7,320 bases of DNA from JACOYH01 sp964469735 (GCA_964469735.1 CAYXYS010000029.1:1-7320), one strand, 5' to 3'; counted from the stretch's first letter, positions 1-6,237 are shown. Numbers and translations are program-made. The notes: generated by a model from the letters alone, not told the origin.

Positions 1-181
1 AAATGCCTCCGAACAGCTGGATTTTTTTGGCGTAAAAAGGCTGTTTGGCTTCTTCCTCTAAAAGAGTCACAAACAGCCTATGCCTTTGCAGTAAAGCCAA
101 AGCCGCTTCCCTGGAAGAAGCTTCGACCGAACCCGTTTGCACGTCGCCGCTTCGCGACCTGGCCTGATAGCGAAACTTCAT
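1..181 (-). CDS. pilC: Type IV pilus inner-membrane platform protein PilC / GspF family (N-terminus only, runs off the left edge)
   Basis: Only the first 60 codons are in the window. They begin at an ATG at 181..179 and read MKFRYQARSRSGDVQTGSVE and onward. The Phe-x-Tyr-x-Ala start, the 'G-x-x-x-x-G-x-V-E-A' turn and the following 'EAALALLQRHRLFVTLLEE' helix match the usual N-terminus of PilC/GspF proteins, which precedes the first cytoplasmic GspF domain. In characterised systems PilC is the polytopic membrane platform that the PilB and PilT ATPases act on. The start lies four bases after the pilT stop, and an AAGAGA stretch in the last pilT codons sits about seven bases upstream as a plausible ribosome binding site. 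The rest of the protein, including all membrane segments, is outside the window. Family assignment is fairly secure from the N-terminus and gene order, but completeness cannot be judged. Confidence 0.85.
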   Translation of the reverse strand, partial: MKFRYQARSRSGDVQTGSVEASSREAALALLQRHRLFVTLLEEEAKQPFYAKKIQLFGGI

Positions 182-185
182 AGAA

Positions 186-1259
186 TTATCTCTTTACCAT
201 CATCCTTAATTCAATCGGATTCAAAGAATAACTGAGGGCGTTCTCCAGAGATATTTCCTTCTGCTTTACCAAAAGAGCCAAGGCCCGGTTAAGGGAAATC
301 ATGCCCGTTTCCGCCGAAGTTTCAATGACCATAGGAATCTCGTGAATCTTATTTTCTCTTATAAGATTGGCTACGGCCGGATTAGAAAGCATCACCTCGC
401 AAGCGGGAATCAACCCTCCCCTGATTCTAGGAATGAGTCTTTGGGAAACTACTCCCAAAAGAGAACCCGACAGCTGAGCCCTGATTTGGCTCTGCTGCTC
501 GGGAGGGAAAGAGTCGACTATGCGGTGAATAGTTTGAGACGCCGAATTAGTGTGAAGAGTGGCGAAAACCAAATGGCCGGTTTCAGCTGCGGTAATGGCG
601 GTAGCCATAGTTTCGGGATCGCGCATCTCCCCTACCATAATTACGTCCGGATCCTGCCTAAAGGTGGATTTTAAAGCTCTGGCAAAACTGTTCGTATCCT
701 GATATACCTCTCTCTGATCAACAACAGACCTGTTGTCTTTAAATACATACTCAATGGGATCTTCAATAGTTATAATATGGTCGGCTCTCTGGTTGTTAAT
801 TTCGTTTATCAAAGACGCCAAAGTAGTGGATTTTCCATGGCTGGAGGGGCCGGTCAGCAGAACGAATCCCTGATGAGCCCTGGTAAATTCGTGCAGTATG
901 GGAGGGAGGTTTAATTCTTCAAGCGTGGGAATTTCAGAAGGGATTAGCCTAAAGGCCAAAGAAACACTTCCCTTTTGAAAGAAAACATTTACCCGGAATC
1001 TGGCCCTACCCTCTAAATCATAAGAAAAATCCATTTCCTTCTCTGTAAGAAATCTTTGATATCTCTCTTCTGTCATCAAGTCTCTGGCGAAGGCATCGGT
1101 ATCCTTATTGGTTAGCGTTTTCTTTTTAATTAAAGGTACCAAGCCTCCGCTAATCCTGATAATCGGGGGATGCCCAACCGAAAGATGAAGGTCGGAAGCC
1201 TGCTCTTTGAAGGTTAGCTCTAATAATTCTTTAATTTTGGTATTGTTATTGTTCGGCAT
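186..1259 (-). CDS. pilT: PilT-type type IV pilus retraction ATPase with a variant Walker A motif
   Basis: A 357-residue protein of normal PilT length. It is a cytoplasmic hexameric ATPase of the type II/IV secretion family that powers pilus retraction. Visible in order: a PAS-like N-terminal domain (about 1-105, with 'ASDLHLSVGHPP' at 21-32), Walker A (137-145, GPSSHGKST), Asp box (164-170, TIEDPIE), Walker B (203-214, DPDVIMVGEMRD), His box (226-238, TGHLVFATLHTNS), and 'AVANLIRE' at 295-302, which corresponds to the AIRNLIRE motif needed for retraction in characterised PilT proteins. The usual PilT P-loop is GPTGSGKST; here three residues differ, although the general GxxxxGKS rule is kept. 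The C-terminus has no zinc-binding Cys pairs, which separates it from PilB. The start ATG follows the response-regulator stop by one base, suggesting translational coupling. Retraction is inferred from family; PilU or another PilT paralogue cannot be excluded. Confidence 0.93.
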   Translation of the reverse strand: MPNNNNTKIKELLELTFKEQASDLHLSVGHPPIIRISGGLVPLIKKKTLTNKDTDAFARDLMTEERYQRFLTEKEMDFSYDLEGRARFRVNVFFQKGSVSLAFRLIPSEIPTLEELNLPPILHEFTRAHQGFVLLTGPSSHGKSTTLASLINEINNQRADHIITIEDPIEYVFKDNRSVVDQREVYQDTNSFARALKSTFRQDPDVIMVGEMRDPETMATAITAAETGHLVFATLHTNSASQTIHRIVDSFPPEQQSQIRAQLSGSLLGVVSQRLIPRIRGGLIPACEVMLSNPAVANLIRENKIHEIPMVIETSAETGMISLNRALALLVKQKEISLENALSYSLNPIELRMMVKR

Positions 1260-1260
1260 A

Positions 1261-1629
1261 CTAATTTAATATCTTTTTAATTTCCTCGACTATTTCTTCC
1301 GGGGTGTAGTGGTCCCTTATCAAATATTTTGCCGCCCCCATCTCCAAACCCTTTTTAACGTCGTAAGCCTGGTAAAGGTCGGAAATAATAATTACTTTGA
1401 TTTCCTTCAGACCGTCATGGCCGTTTTTAAGGGTAGTCAGGATATCCCAACCGTCCTTATTCGGCAAAACGACATCCATAATAATGAGATCCGGCTTGTT
1501 TTTCTCAACAGCGGGAATAACCTCTTGCCCGTCGCAAACTACCTCCACCTCGAATCCGGCATTATTTATAGTTTGACTATACAATTTCACTAAAAGCGGG
1601 TTATCTTCCACCAGCAGTATTTTTTTCAT
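1261..1629 (-). CDS. Stand-alone receiver-domain response regulator inside the pilus operon
   Basis: A 122-residue single-domain CheY-like receiver with no DNA-binding or enzymatic output domain. Visible: the acidic pair Glu8-Asp9, phospho-acceptor Asp52 in 'LIIMDVVLPNKDG', Ser83 in 'VIIISD' at the switch Thr/Ser position, and aromatic Tyr102. The position that normally holds the invariant Lys followed by Pro reads Arg105-Asp106 ('YLIRDHYTPEE'). Its ATG overlaps the pilB stop by one base (TAATG), and pilT starts one base after its own stop, so it is probably made in step with both motors. By analogy with PilG/PilH-type CheY proteins, it may tune PilB or PilT through protein contacts. That is inference from position; no cognate histidine kinase is in the window, so the phosphodonor is unknown. 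Receiver identity is certain; function is not. Confidence 0.95.
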   Translation of the reverse strand: MKKILLVEDNPLLVKLYSQTINNAGFEVEVVCDGQEVIPAVEKNKPDLIIMDVVLPNKDGWDILTTLKNGHDGLKEIKVIIISDLYQAYDVKKGLEMGAAKYLIRDHYTPEEIVEEIKKILN

Positions 1630-3356
1630 TATATCTCAGCTGCTCTTAATACTTCTTCAAGGGAAGTCACGCCGTCCAGCACCTTCAAAATGCCATCCTG
1701 CTTCATAGTGGTCATACCTTGCCTTCTGGCCTCTTCTTCTATTTTTGACTCGGTTGGCTCCTTAAGAATTATTTCTCCCAGCTGGTTCGTCATCTCCAAA
1801 ATTTCAAAAAGGGCGATTCTCCCCGAGTACCCGGTTGAATTGCATTTCTTGCAGCCTTGGGGTTGATAAATCATAAGGGGATCTGGAATCTTCACGTCCT
1901 TTTTGATTGCCGCCGGCAGTTTTTCCAACTCCTTAAGAATTATTTCTCTGGCTTTCGGATTCGGCTTGATCTTCTTTTTACAGTGCGGACACAAAACCCT
2001 TACCAACCTCTGGGCTATAGCTAAGCTCAAGGCGGAAGGAATAAGAAAAGCGGCTACACCTAAATCCAACAGGCGAGGAGCAACCCCAAGAGCGTTATTG
2101 GTGTGGAGAGTCGATAATACGATGTGTCCGGTCAGAGAGGCGTGGGTAGCCAAGGCAGCGGTTTCTTCGTCGCGGATCTCACCAACCATGATTACATCCG
2201 GATCCTGCCTCAATATATGCCTTAATCCACGGGAAAAGGTATAATTTATATCCGGCCTGACTTGAGACTGGTTTATCCCCTCGATAAAATACTCGACCGG
2301 GTCTTCCAGGGTGGTAATATTAACCCCCTCTTTATTTAAAAGATTCAAGACGGCATAAAGAGTTGTCGTTTTACCGGAACCCGTGGGACCGGTTGAAAGT
2401 ATCATGCCGTAGGGTTTCTTGACGGCAGCGTTCAACACGTCGTAGTTTCTTCTTTCCAAACCCAGCTCCTCAAAGCTTTTTACCCCCTCGCTGGCGTCCA
2501 AAACTCTCATCACAGCCTTCTCTCCTAAAGTAGTGGGGAAAGTGGAAACACGGAAATCAACGTCTCTGCCGCCAACCTTAGTGGAAAATCTTCCATCCTG
2601 GGGCATTCTTGTCTCATCTATCTTTAAATTGGAAAGTATCTTTACCCTGGCGACAACCGCCGGATGAATTTTAAGAGGCAAAAGTAAATTAGTTTGGAGA
2701 ACGCCGTCCACCCTGAATCTCACCCTCAATTCTTTCTTCATGGGCTCTATATGTATATCAGAAGCTTTGCCTTCCACGGCGTGTCTGAGAATTACCGCCA
2801 CAACCCTGGCAATCGGAGCCTCTTCGGCCATTCTGGCGAATTCTTCCTTTTTGACCGGGCGCTTTGGCGCGGCCTCTTCCGTCTTTATTTCCGTTTCCAG
2901 CTCTTCCAGGGCCTTCTTTACTTCTTTTTTCAGGGTTTTGTAGCGCTTGAATATATTTTCAAAAACAGTCGAGGTTATTAAAAATTCCTTGTACTTGAAT
3001 TTCCCTTGCCTGGCCAAAAACTTAAGAGCGTCTTTGGTTTTTAAATCTTCGGGGTATACCATGCCCACCTCTAAAACATTTCCCTCTCTTTTCATGGGTA
3101 TCATGTTGTAGTACTTGGCGGACTCCTGGGGTATGAGCTTTAAAACGTCGGGAGATATTTCTTCGGGGACTTCCGTCTTAATGGGTATTTTTAAAATTTT
3201 GCTTTTCAGCTGAAAAAGCTCGTTTTCCGACATTATCCCCTCCCTTATTACTATCTCCTCTTCCCTTTTCCCGGAAATTTTCGCTTCGTACTCCAAGGAA
3301 GATGCTTTCTTTTTGTCGATAATTCCTTTTTTAACTAGTTCATCAATAATTAACAT
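1629..3356 (-). CDS. pilB: Type IV pilus assembly (extension) ATPase PilB / GspE family
   Basis: A 575-residue cytoplasmic ATPase of the PilB/GspE/TadA family that powers pilin polymerisation. In order: a degenerate N-terminal helical part (1-50), an MshEN/T2SSE_N-like domain (about 55-140), a charged Lys/Glu-rich linker (140-172), the N2 domain with 'ASDIHIEP' (198-205), Walker A GPTGSGKTTT (323-332), Asp box TLEDPVEY (349-356), Walker B DPDVIMVGEIRDEE (385-398), His box 'TGHIVLSTLHTNN' (409-421), and a tetracysteine zinc site from CPHC (456-459) and CKKC (502-505). All catalytic motifs are intact. The Cys pairs and longer N-terminus identify it as the extension motor, not a retraction motor. 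The ATG has an AAGAG sequence about eight bases upstream, in a 24-base gap after the small membrane-protein gene. The N-terminus lacks the RLG motif that typical c-di-GMP-binding MshEN domains carry. Confidence 0.96.
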   Translation of the reverse strand: MLIIDELVKKGIIDKKKASSLEYEAKISGKREEEIVIREGIMSENELFQLKSKILKIPIKTEVPEEISPDVLKLIPQESAKYYNMIPMKREGNVLEVGMVYPEDLKTKDALKFLARQGKFKYKEFLITSTVFENIFKRYKTLKKEVKKALEELETEIKTEEAAPKRPVKKEEFARMAEEAPIARVVAVILRHAVEGKASDIHIEPMKKELRVRFRVDGVLQTNLLLPLKIHPAVVARVKILSNLKIDETRMPQDGRFSTKVGGRDVDFRVSTFPTTLGEKAVMRVLDASEGVKSFEELGLERRNYDVLNAAVKKPYGMILSTGPTGSGKTTTLYAVLNLLNKEGVNITTLEDPVEYFIEGINQSQVRPDINYTFSRGLRHILRQDPDVIMVGEIRDEETAALATHASLTGHIVLSTLHTNNALGVAPRLLDLGVAAFLIPSALSLAIAQRLVRVLCPHCKKKIKPNPKAREIILKELEKLPAAIKKDVKIPDPLMIYQPQGCKKCNSTGYSGRIALFEILEMTNQLGEIILKEPTESKIEEEARRQGMTTMKQDGILKVLDGVTSLEEVLRAAEI

Positions 3357-3380
3357 GTTTTTTACTCTTAATTTTTACCC

Positions 3381-3650
3381 TTAATAGCGAAGGAAGGGAT
3401 TTTCCCTGCCAACCTCCGCCTCAAACGGAGGAACCCTTTCAAAGGGCGTAAGGTTTTTTAAGTCTTCGCAGTTTAAAACGTCAAAATTAATCTGCACTTT
3501 TTGGAATGTTAGGGAGGGCGGGGCAGCTTCCTCCGAGGGAATGCTGAAAAATCCCCACCAGACGACTCCTAATCCCGTTAAAATTGCCACGGCCAAAATC
3601 AAAATCAAATATCTTTGTTTTTTCTTTTCTTGGGTGAAAGTAATAGCCAT
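3381..3650 (-). CDS. Small single-pass membrane protein in the pilP position of the pilus operon
   Basis: An 89-residue protein with no family I can name confidently. It has a short basic cytoplasmic N-terminus (MAITFTQEKKKQR), one hydrophobic segment at about 14-36 ('YLILILAVAILTGLGVVWW'), and an extracytoplasmic tail ending in 'GRENPFLRY' (81-89). There is no signal-peptidase-II lipobox, so it is not a classic PilP lipoprotein. It lies between pilO and pilB, where pilP sits in many pilus operons, four bases after pilO. Proline-rich linkers (AAPPS, VPPF) flank a small module, 'INFDVLNCEDLKNL' (54-67). The terminal Asn-Pro-Phe recalls the NPF-type motifs of PilP and related linker proteins, but similarity is too short to prove homology. 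A role as an extra partner of the PilN/PilO platform is inferred from location and topology only. The conserved genomic position makes it very likely a real gene. Confidence 0.82.
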   Translation of the reverse strand: MAITFTQEKKKQRYLILILAVAILTGLGVVWWGFFSIPSEEAAPPSLTFQKVQINFDVLNCEDLKNLTPFERVPPFEAEVGRENPFLRY

Positions 3651-3654
3651 ACGC

Positions 3655-4209
3655 TTAGTAATTATGAGTTACAACATCTATCGAGAAAGAAAAGATGTCT
3701 TCTTCTTCGTCTTCTTCAGGAGAGGAAAAAGCTATTTTCCTGACCTCTATTATTCTGGCCGAATTTTCTATTTCGGAAATAAAGCTCTTCAGCGAAGCGT
3801 AAGAACCGACCAAGGAAAGATTCAAGGTTATTGTTTTTATCTGTCCCTCAGCTGGCTTAGCGGCGCTTGCTTGAGTTTGGTCGAAAACGCCGGCTGAACC
3901 CACGGCCACTTCCTCCAAAATCAATCCGGCTTGCGAAGCTGCATTCTGCAAATAGTTAAAAGTGGAGGGCAAAAGAGCGTCATCCGGTAAAGCGCTGTTA
4001 ATTTTTGAAAGAGATTCCTGGTATTCTTCAAGCTGCTCTGAAACTTTTCTAATATGGTTGAAATAGTCGGTTTTTGACTGCAACTCAAGTTCTTTGGCCT
4101 TGATCCCTTCGTTAAGCGTACTTAAACTCTGGTACTTGGGCCATGCGAGAACTCCGCCAACAAGCAAAGCGGCAACTATGAAAGCTATGGCAAGATAGAT
4201 TTTGGACAT
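3655..4209 (-). CDS. pilO: PilO-type inner-membrane alignment protein
   Basis: A 184-residue bitopic protein. It has one N-terminal membrane helix (about 4-23, 'IYLAIAFIVAALLVGGVLAW'), a predicted coiled coil (about 32-74), then 'ALPDDALLPSTFNYLQNAA' (73-91), which matches the start of the ferredoxin-like PilO core, and alternating strands to the C-terminus. An Ala/Gln-rich loop (108-122) and a very acidic loop (PEEDEEED, 164-171) interrupt the core. PilO pairs with PilN through coiled coils and ferredoxin-like domains, linking the cytoplasmic PilM/PilB side to the pilus exit site. The ATG follows the pilN stop by one base and the stop lies four bases before the next gene, consistent with coupled translation of a stoichiometric complex. 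Primary sequence similarity to proteobacterial PilO is low, so the call relies on topology, core motif and the pilM-pilN-pilO order. Confidence 0.88.
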   Translation of the reverse strand: MSKIYLAIAFIVAALLVGGVLAWPKYQSLSTLNEGIKAKELELQSKTDYFNHIRKVSEQLEEYQESLSKINSALPDDALLPSTFNYLQNAASQAGLILEEVAVGSAGVFDQTQASAAKPAEGQIKTITLNLSLVGSYASLKSFISEIENSARIIEVRKIAFSSPEEDEEEDIFSFSIDVVTHNY

Positions 4210-4210
4210 A

Positions 4211-4735
4211 TTATTTAAATATCTCCGGATTTAAGGTTAACCCGATATTAAACTCTGTTTGGCCTCCCTCCCCTATGGAAAGATCCGACAGCTGTATTTC
4301 CCGAATCATGCGCTGCGACCTCAAAACCTCCAGCTGCTCTCCAAGCGTTCGAAAGTTGAGCGTTTGTCCGCTCAGTTTGAGAAAATCGGCTTCCATAGTC
4401 AGCTCAAAATCAGACATCCAAACTTGAGGGTGGATAACGCTTTCCAGAAAAGGAAAAAGCTGAGAAGGGCGCCGGTGCGCTTCAATAATAGTGGCAAAAT
4501 CATTAATCTTTCTTTCGGTAGAAAAAACGCTTCTTTCCATCTGCTTTTCGGCGGGAGTGCCCACCCGGGTAATCTCCCCTTCCAAGTTTTGGAGATTTAT
4601 CGATGCTTGGCTTTCCAAATAGATTAAAAGCGCGTAAGCTCCCGCTGCTAAAATCAAAATCGCCAAAGCAATATAGAAAAAAACACTTTGGAACGGCAAA
4701 GACTTGCGCGCGCGTTTTGGAATTAAGTCCACCAT
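4211..4735 (-). CDS. pilN: PilN-type inner-membrane alignment protein
   Basis: A 174-residue protein. The short cytoplasmic N-terminus 'MVDLIPKRARKS' matches the position and pattern of the INLLP motif that PilN inserts into the groove of PilM. A single membrane helix follows (about 18-40), then a coiled-coil region (44-82) and a ferredoxin-like domain (about 90-170, with 'FPFLESVIHPQVWMSDFEL' and 'LSGQTLNFRTLGEQLEVLR'). The flanking Lys/Arg residues fit an N-in orientation. PilN would bind cytoplasmic PilM and heterodimerise with PilO. The gene starts three bases after pilM. A GGGGG stretch lies about twelve bases before the ATG, further than usual, so coupling to pilM translation may matter. 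Size, topology, N-terminal motif and neighbours agree; the partner interactions are inferred from the family. Confidence 0.91.
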   Translation of the reverse strand: MVDLIPKRARKSLPFQSVFFYIALAILILAAGAYALLIYLESQASINLQNLEGEITRVGTPAEKQMERSVFSTERKINDFATIIEAHRRPSQLFPFLESVIHPQVWMSDFELTMEADFLKLSGQTLNFRTLGEQLEVLRSQRMIREIQLSDLSIGEGGQTEFNIGLTLNPEIFK

Positions 4736-4738
4736 AAA

Positions 4739-5812
4739 TTATTCAAACCCCCTAAGGGCGATGCCCAAAGCTATGGCATAGCTAGGGCCCATGTCTTTTA
4801 ATATTTTTTCCAATATCGGAGGATAATAAATATCAACAAAAGGGTTGATTATTTCCACATTTATATCTGCGGCGTCGGCAAGGTATTTCACAAGTCCGGG
4901 CATGTGAGCCGACCCTCCCGCCAAAATAATCTTTTGAACGTCTTTATTTTGCGTATAATGGAAATTCTGGATTATTTTCTTCACTTCCACAACAATAAGG
5001 TCTACTAAGGGAGTGAGGGACGATCTGGCGCCGTCATTACCGACCTTCAAGCCCTGTTTTCTTTTTATCTCTTCCGCTTTTGGATAATCCAAATTCATTC
5101 CTCTGGCAATAACATTGGTAAAATCATTTCCCGAAGTGTCGAAGCTATGGGAAAGCTTCAAAATCCCGCTGTCAACAATACTAACGGTAGTGCTCCTCGC
5201 TCCTATGTCTATCAGGCATATCGCGCCCGCTTCCCTTTCGCGGCTTCCCAAAGACCTAGCTAAAGCGAACACCTCCGCTTCCATGGCAGTCAGCTCCAGT
5301 TTAGCATTAAGAGCTATCTGCTGATACTGGCTTATCACTTCGTTGGGAACGGCCACCAAGAGAATCCTGAAAGGCTTTGCTTTTTGATTCTTTTTTCCTT
5401 CTTCCACCACTTGCCAATCCAGAGTCACCTCCGATAAAGGAAGGGGTATGTGCTGCCTGGCTTCATATTGGACCGCTTGGGGAATTTCATCTTCGGTCAT
5501 CGGCGGAAGCTCGAAAGTGGTGAAAAAAGTGGAAAAATCCGGAATGGAAAAAGAGGCTCGGTTTGTCTTTATGTCTGATTCCGTTAAAACGGCTTTTATG
5601 GCTTTGACCACATCTTCTTCCGAAACAGTCAGGGTGCTTTTCTCGAAAGTCCTAAAGGCCTTTTCGTAAAGGGCCGCAGCTTGTATTTCTCCGTAATTTT
5701 CCAGCTTTCTTCTGTTCCCTTGGCGGGACAGCTCGATGACTTTGATGGAAAAAGTTCCTATGTCCACTCCTATGAAACTGCTGGGACCGGATTTAAAGAG
5801 ATTCCAAATCAT
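4739..5812 (-). CDS. pilM: PilM, actin-like cytoplasmic protein of the type IV pilus
   Basis: A 357-residue member of the actin/FtsA/PilM ATPase superfamily. Visible: phosphate-1 motif 'FIGVDIGTFSIKVIEL' (13-28), phosphate-2 motif 'CLIDIGARSTTVSIV' (199-213), adenosine motif 'IILAGGSAHMPGL' (295-307), and between them the PilM-typical 'AVQYEARQHIPLPLSEVTLDW' region (113-133; the Tyr-Glu-Ala/IPhP signature also seen in PilM of model species). In characterised systems PilM sits under the inner membrane and binds the N-terminal tail of PilN, relaying signals between the ATPases and PilNO. It is the first gene of the operon. AGGG lies about six bases upstream of the ATG at 5812..5810. A candidate promoter lies just upstream. 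All nucleotide-binding motifs look intact, and length is normal. Confidence 0.96.
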   Translation of the reverse strand: MIWNLFKSGPSSFIGVDIGTFSIKVIELSRQGNRRKLENYGEIQAAALYEKAFRTFEKSTLTVSEEDVVKAIKAVLTESDIKTNRASFSIPDFSTFFTTFELPPMTEDEIPQAVQYEARQHIPLPLSEVTLDWQVVEEGKKNQKAKPFRILLVAVPNEVISQYQQIALNAKLELTAMEAEVFALARSLGSREREAGAICLIDIGARSTTVSIVDSGILKLSHSFDTSGNDFTNVIARGMNLDYPKAEEIKRKQGLKVGNDGARSSLTPLVDLIVVEVKKIIQNFHYTQNKDVQKIILAGGSAHMPGLVKYLADAADINVEIINPFVDIYYPPILEKILKDMGPSYAIALGIALRGFE

Positions 5813-5822
5813 ATCTGCCCTT

Positions 5823-5831
5823 ATTGTAACA
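5823..5831 (-). promoter_or_regulatory. Candidate extended -10 element before pilM (weak)
   Basis: On the minus strand TGTTACAAT fits an extended -10 (TGn followed by TACAAT, five of six to TATAAT). No good -35 stands 16-18 bases upstream. Transcription from it would start within about five bases of the pilM ATG and leave out the AGGG ribosome binding site, making the message nearly leaderless. This makes it a doubtful but testable candidate. Confidence 0.3.
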
Positions 5832-5858
5832 TTTTTAAAAGAAATTGCGATATGCGCG

Positions 5859-5938
5859 CCCCGTTAGAAATCTGTGGAAAAGATTGCAATACAAACTAAA
5901 TCTATATAATTAATAAAAATATTAGATTTCTAATGGGG
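5859..5938. repeat. Imperfect 14-bp inverted repeat, 52-base spacer, upstream of pilM
   Basis: CCCCGTTAGAAATC at 5859-5872 pairs with GATTTCTAATGGGG at 5925-5938 across all 14 positions, with one G-T pair. The right arm also contains a shorter palindrome, ATTAGA-TT-TCTAAT (5921-5934). The spacer is AT-rich. The structure sits between the tRNA terminator and pilM, where the pilus operon promoter should be. It could be a pair of operator sites for a dimeric regulator, or a hairpin in a pilM leader RNA. It is not followed by a T-run on either strand, so it does not look like a terminator. The pairing is seen directly; function is unknown. Confidence 0.6.
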
Positions 5939-5952
5939 TGGATATCTGATTT

Positions 5953-5958
5953 TATTAT
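5953..5958 (-). promoter_or_regulatory. Candidate -10 box (TATAAT) for a longer pilM transcript
   Basis: A perfect TATAAT on the minus strand lies just after the tRNA-Ser terminator. The matching -35 position (5976-5981) falls on the terminator T-run and reads TTTTTT, a poor -35. If used, transcription would begin near 5946 and the pilM leader would be about 130 bases long and include the whole inverted repeat. The region is AT-rich, so chance occurrence is possible. Confidence 0.3.
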
Positions 5959-5975
5959 AGCTTATACTCCCAAAC

Positions 5976-5999
5976 AAAAAAACCAGCTTCCAGCTGGTT
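5976..5999 (-). terminator. Intrinsic terminator of the tRNA-Ser unit
   Basis: Read on the minus strand, AACCAGCT-GGA-AGCTGGTT forms a perfect 8-bp hairpin with a three-base loop (5981-5999), immediately followed by a T-run (the last two stem bases plus five more, 5976-5980). It begins seven bases beyond the 3' end of tRNA-Ser(UGA). On the plus strand the hairpin is followed by only three T residues, so it works best in the minus direction. It should separate the tRNA transcript from pilM. Confidence 0.9.
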
Positions 6000-6005
6000 T
6001 AAGTG

Positions 6006-6092
6006 CGGTGGGGGTGGGATTCGAACCCACGGTACCCTTTCGGATACAGCAGTTTTCAAGACTGCCCGATTCAACCGCTCTCGCACCCCACC
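6006..6092 (-). tRNA. tRNA-Ser(UGA)
   Basis: An 87-base class II tRNA. Acceptor arms GGTGGGG and CCCCACC pair fully, the T arm is GTGGG-TTCGAAT-CCCAC, the anticodon arm is GCAGT-CTTGAAA-ACTGC with anticodon TGA at 6058..6056, and a long variable arm (TATCCGAAAGGGTA) is present as expected for serine. The discriminator is G, as in bacterial tRNA-Ser. The 3' CCA is not encoded (GCAC follows), so a CCA-adding enzyme is required. It reads UCA and probably other UCN codons. It is the second gene of a two-tRNA unit, 11 bases after tRNA-Ser(GCU). Confidence 0.97.
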
Positions 6093-6103
6093 CTGAATTA
6101 CTG

Positions 6104-6190
6104 CGGAGAGGCAGGGATTCGAACCCTGGAAGGGATTGCTCCCTTAGCACATTAGCAGTGTGCTGCTTTCGACCGCTCAGCCACCTCTCC
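6104..6190 (-). tRNA. tRNA-Ser(GCU)
   Basis: An 87-base class II tRNA. Acceptor arms GGAGAGG and CCTCTCC pair fully, the anticodon arm is GCACA-CTGCTAA-TGTGC with anticodon GCT at 6156..6154, the long variable arm is AAGGGA-GCAA-TCCCTT, and the T arm is CAGGG-TTCGAAT-CCCTG. The discriminator is G. The 3' CCA is not encoded. It reads AGC/AGU. It is the first gene of the minus-strand tRNA unit, about 13 bases after the predicted transcription start. Confidence 0.97.
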
Positions 6191-6209
6191 CCGTATTTAA
6201 TGTATATTT

Positions 6210-6237
6210 ATTCTACCAGAAAAAACCATTAAGTCAA
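6210..6237 (-). promoter_or_regulatory. Promoter of the tRNA-Ser unit
   Basis: On the minus strand TTGACT (6237..6232) and TAGAAT (6215..6210) are separated by 16 bases, each five of six to the sigma-70 consensus. Predicted start is near 6203, giving a short 5' leader before tRNA-Ser(GCU) at 6190, as is usual for a tRNA gene. Confidence 0.85.

Noticed and set aside
5873..5881. TGTGGAAAA, whose complement TTTTCCACA fits a DnaA box, in an AT-rich region
   Set aside because: It is a single box with no cluster, no dnaA/dnaN nearby and no other origin features.
342..5899. Several plus-strand reading frames of 67-122 codons opposite the pilus genes
   Set aside because: Each lies antisense to a gene with clear family motifs, shows no recognisable domain and fits shadow coding.
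5884..5910. TTGCAA and TATAAT on the plus strand as a promoter
   Set aside because: The spacer is only 15 bases and there is no plus-strand gene before the antisense tRNA region.
5962..6150. A 62-codon minus-strand reading frame
   Set aside because: It is the translation of tRNA-Ser(UGA), part of tRNA-Ser(GCU) and the terminator, so it is not a protein gene.
5933..6232. A 99-codon plus-strand reading frame containing 'VGFEPT' and 'RDSNPGRD' segments
   Set aside because: It is the antisense of the two tRNA-Ser genes. These peptide strings are a well-known artefact of translating tRNA T arms.
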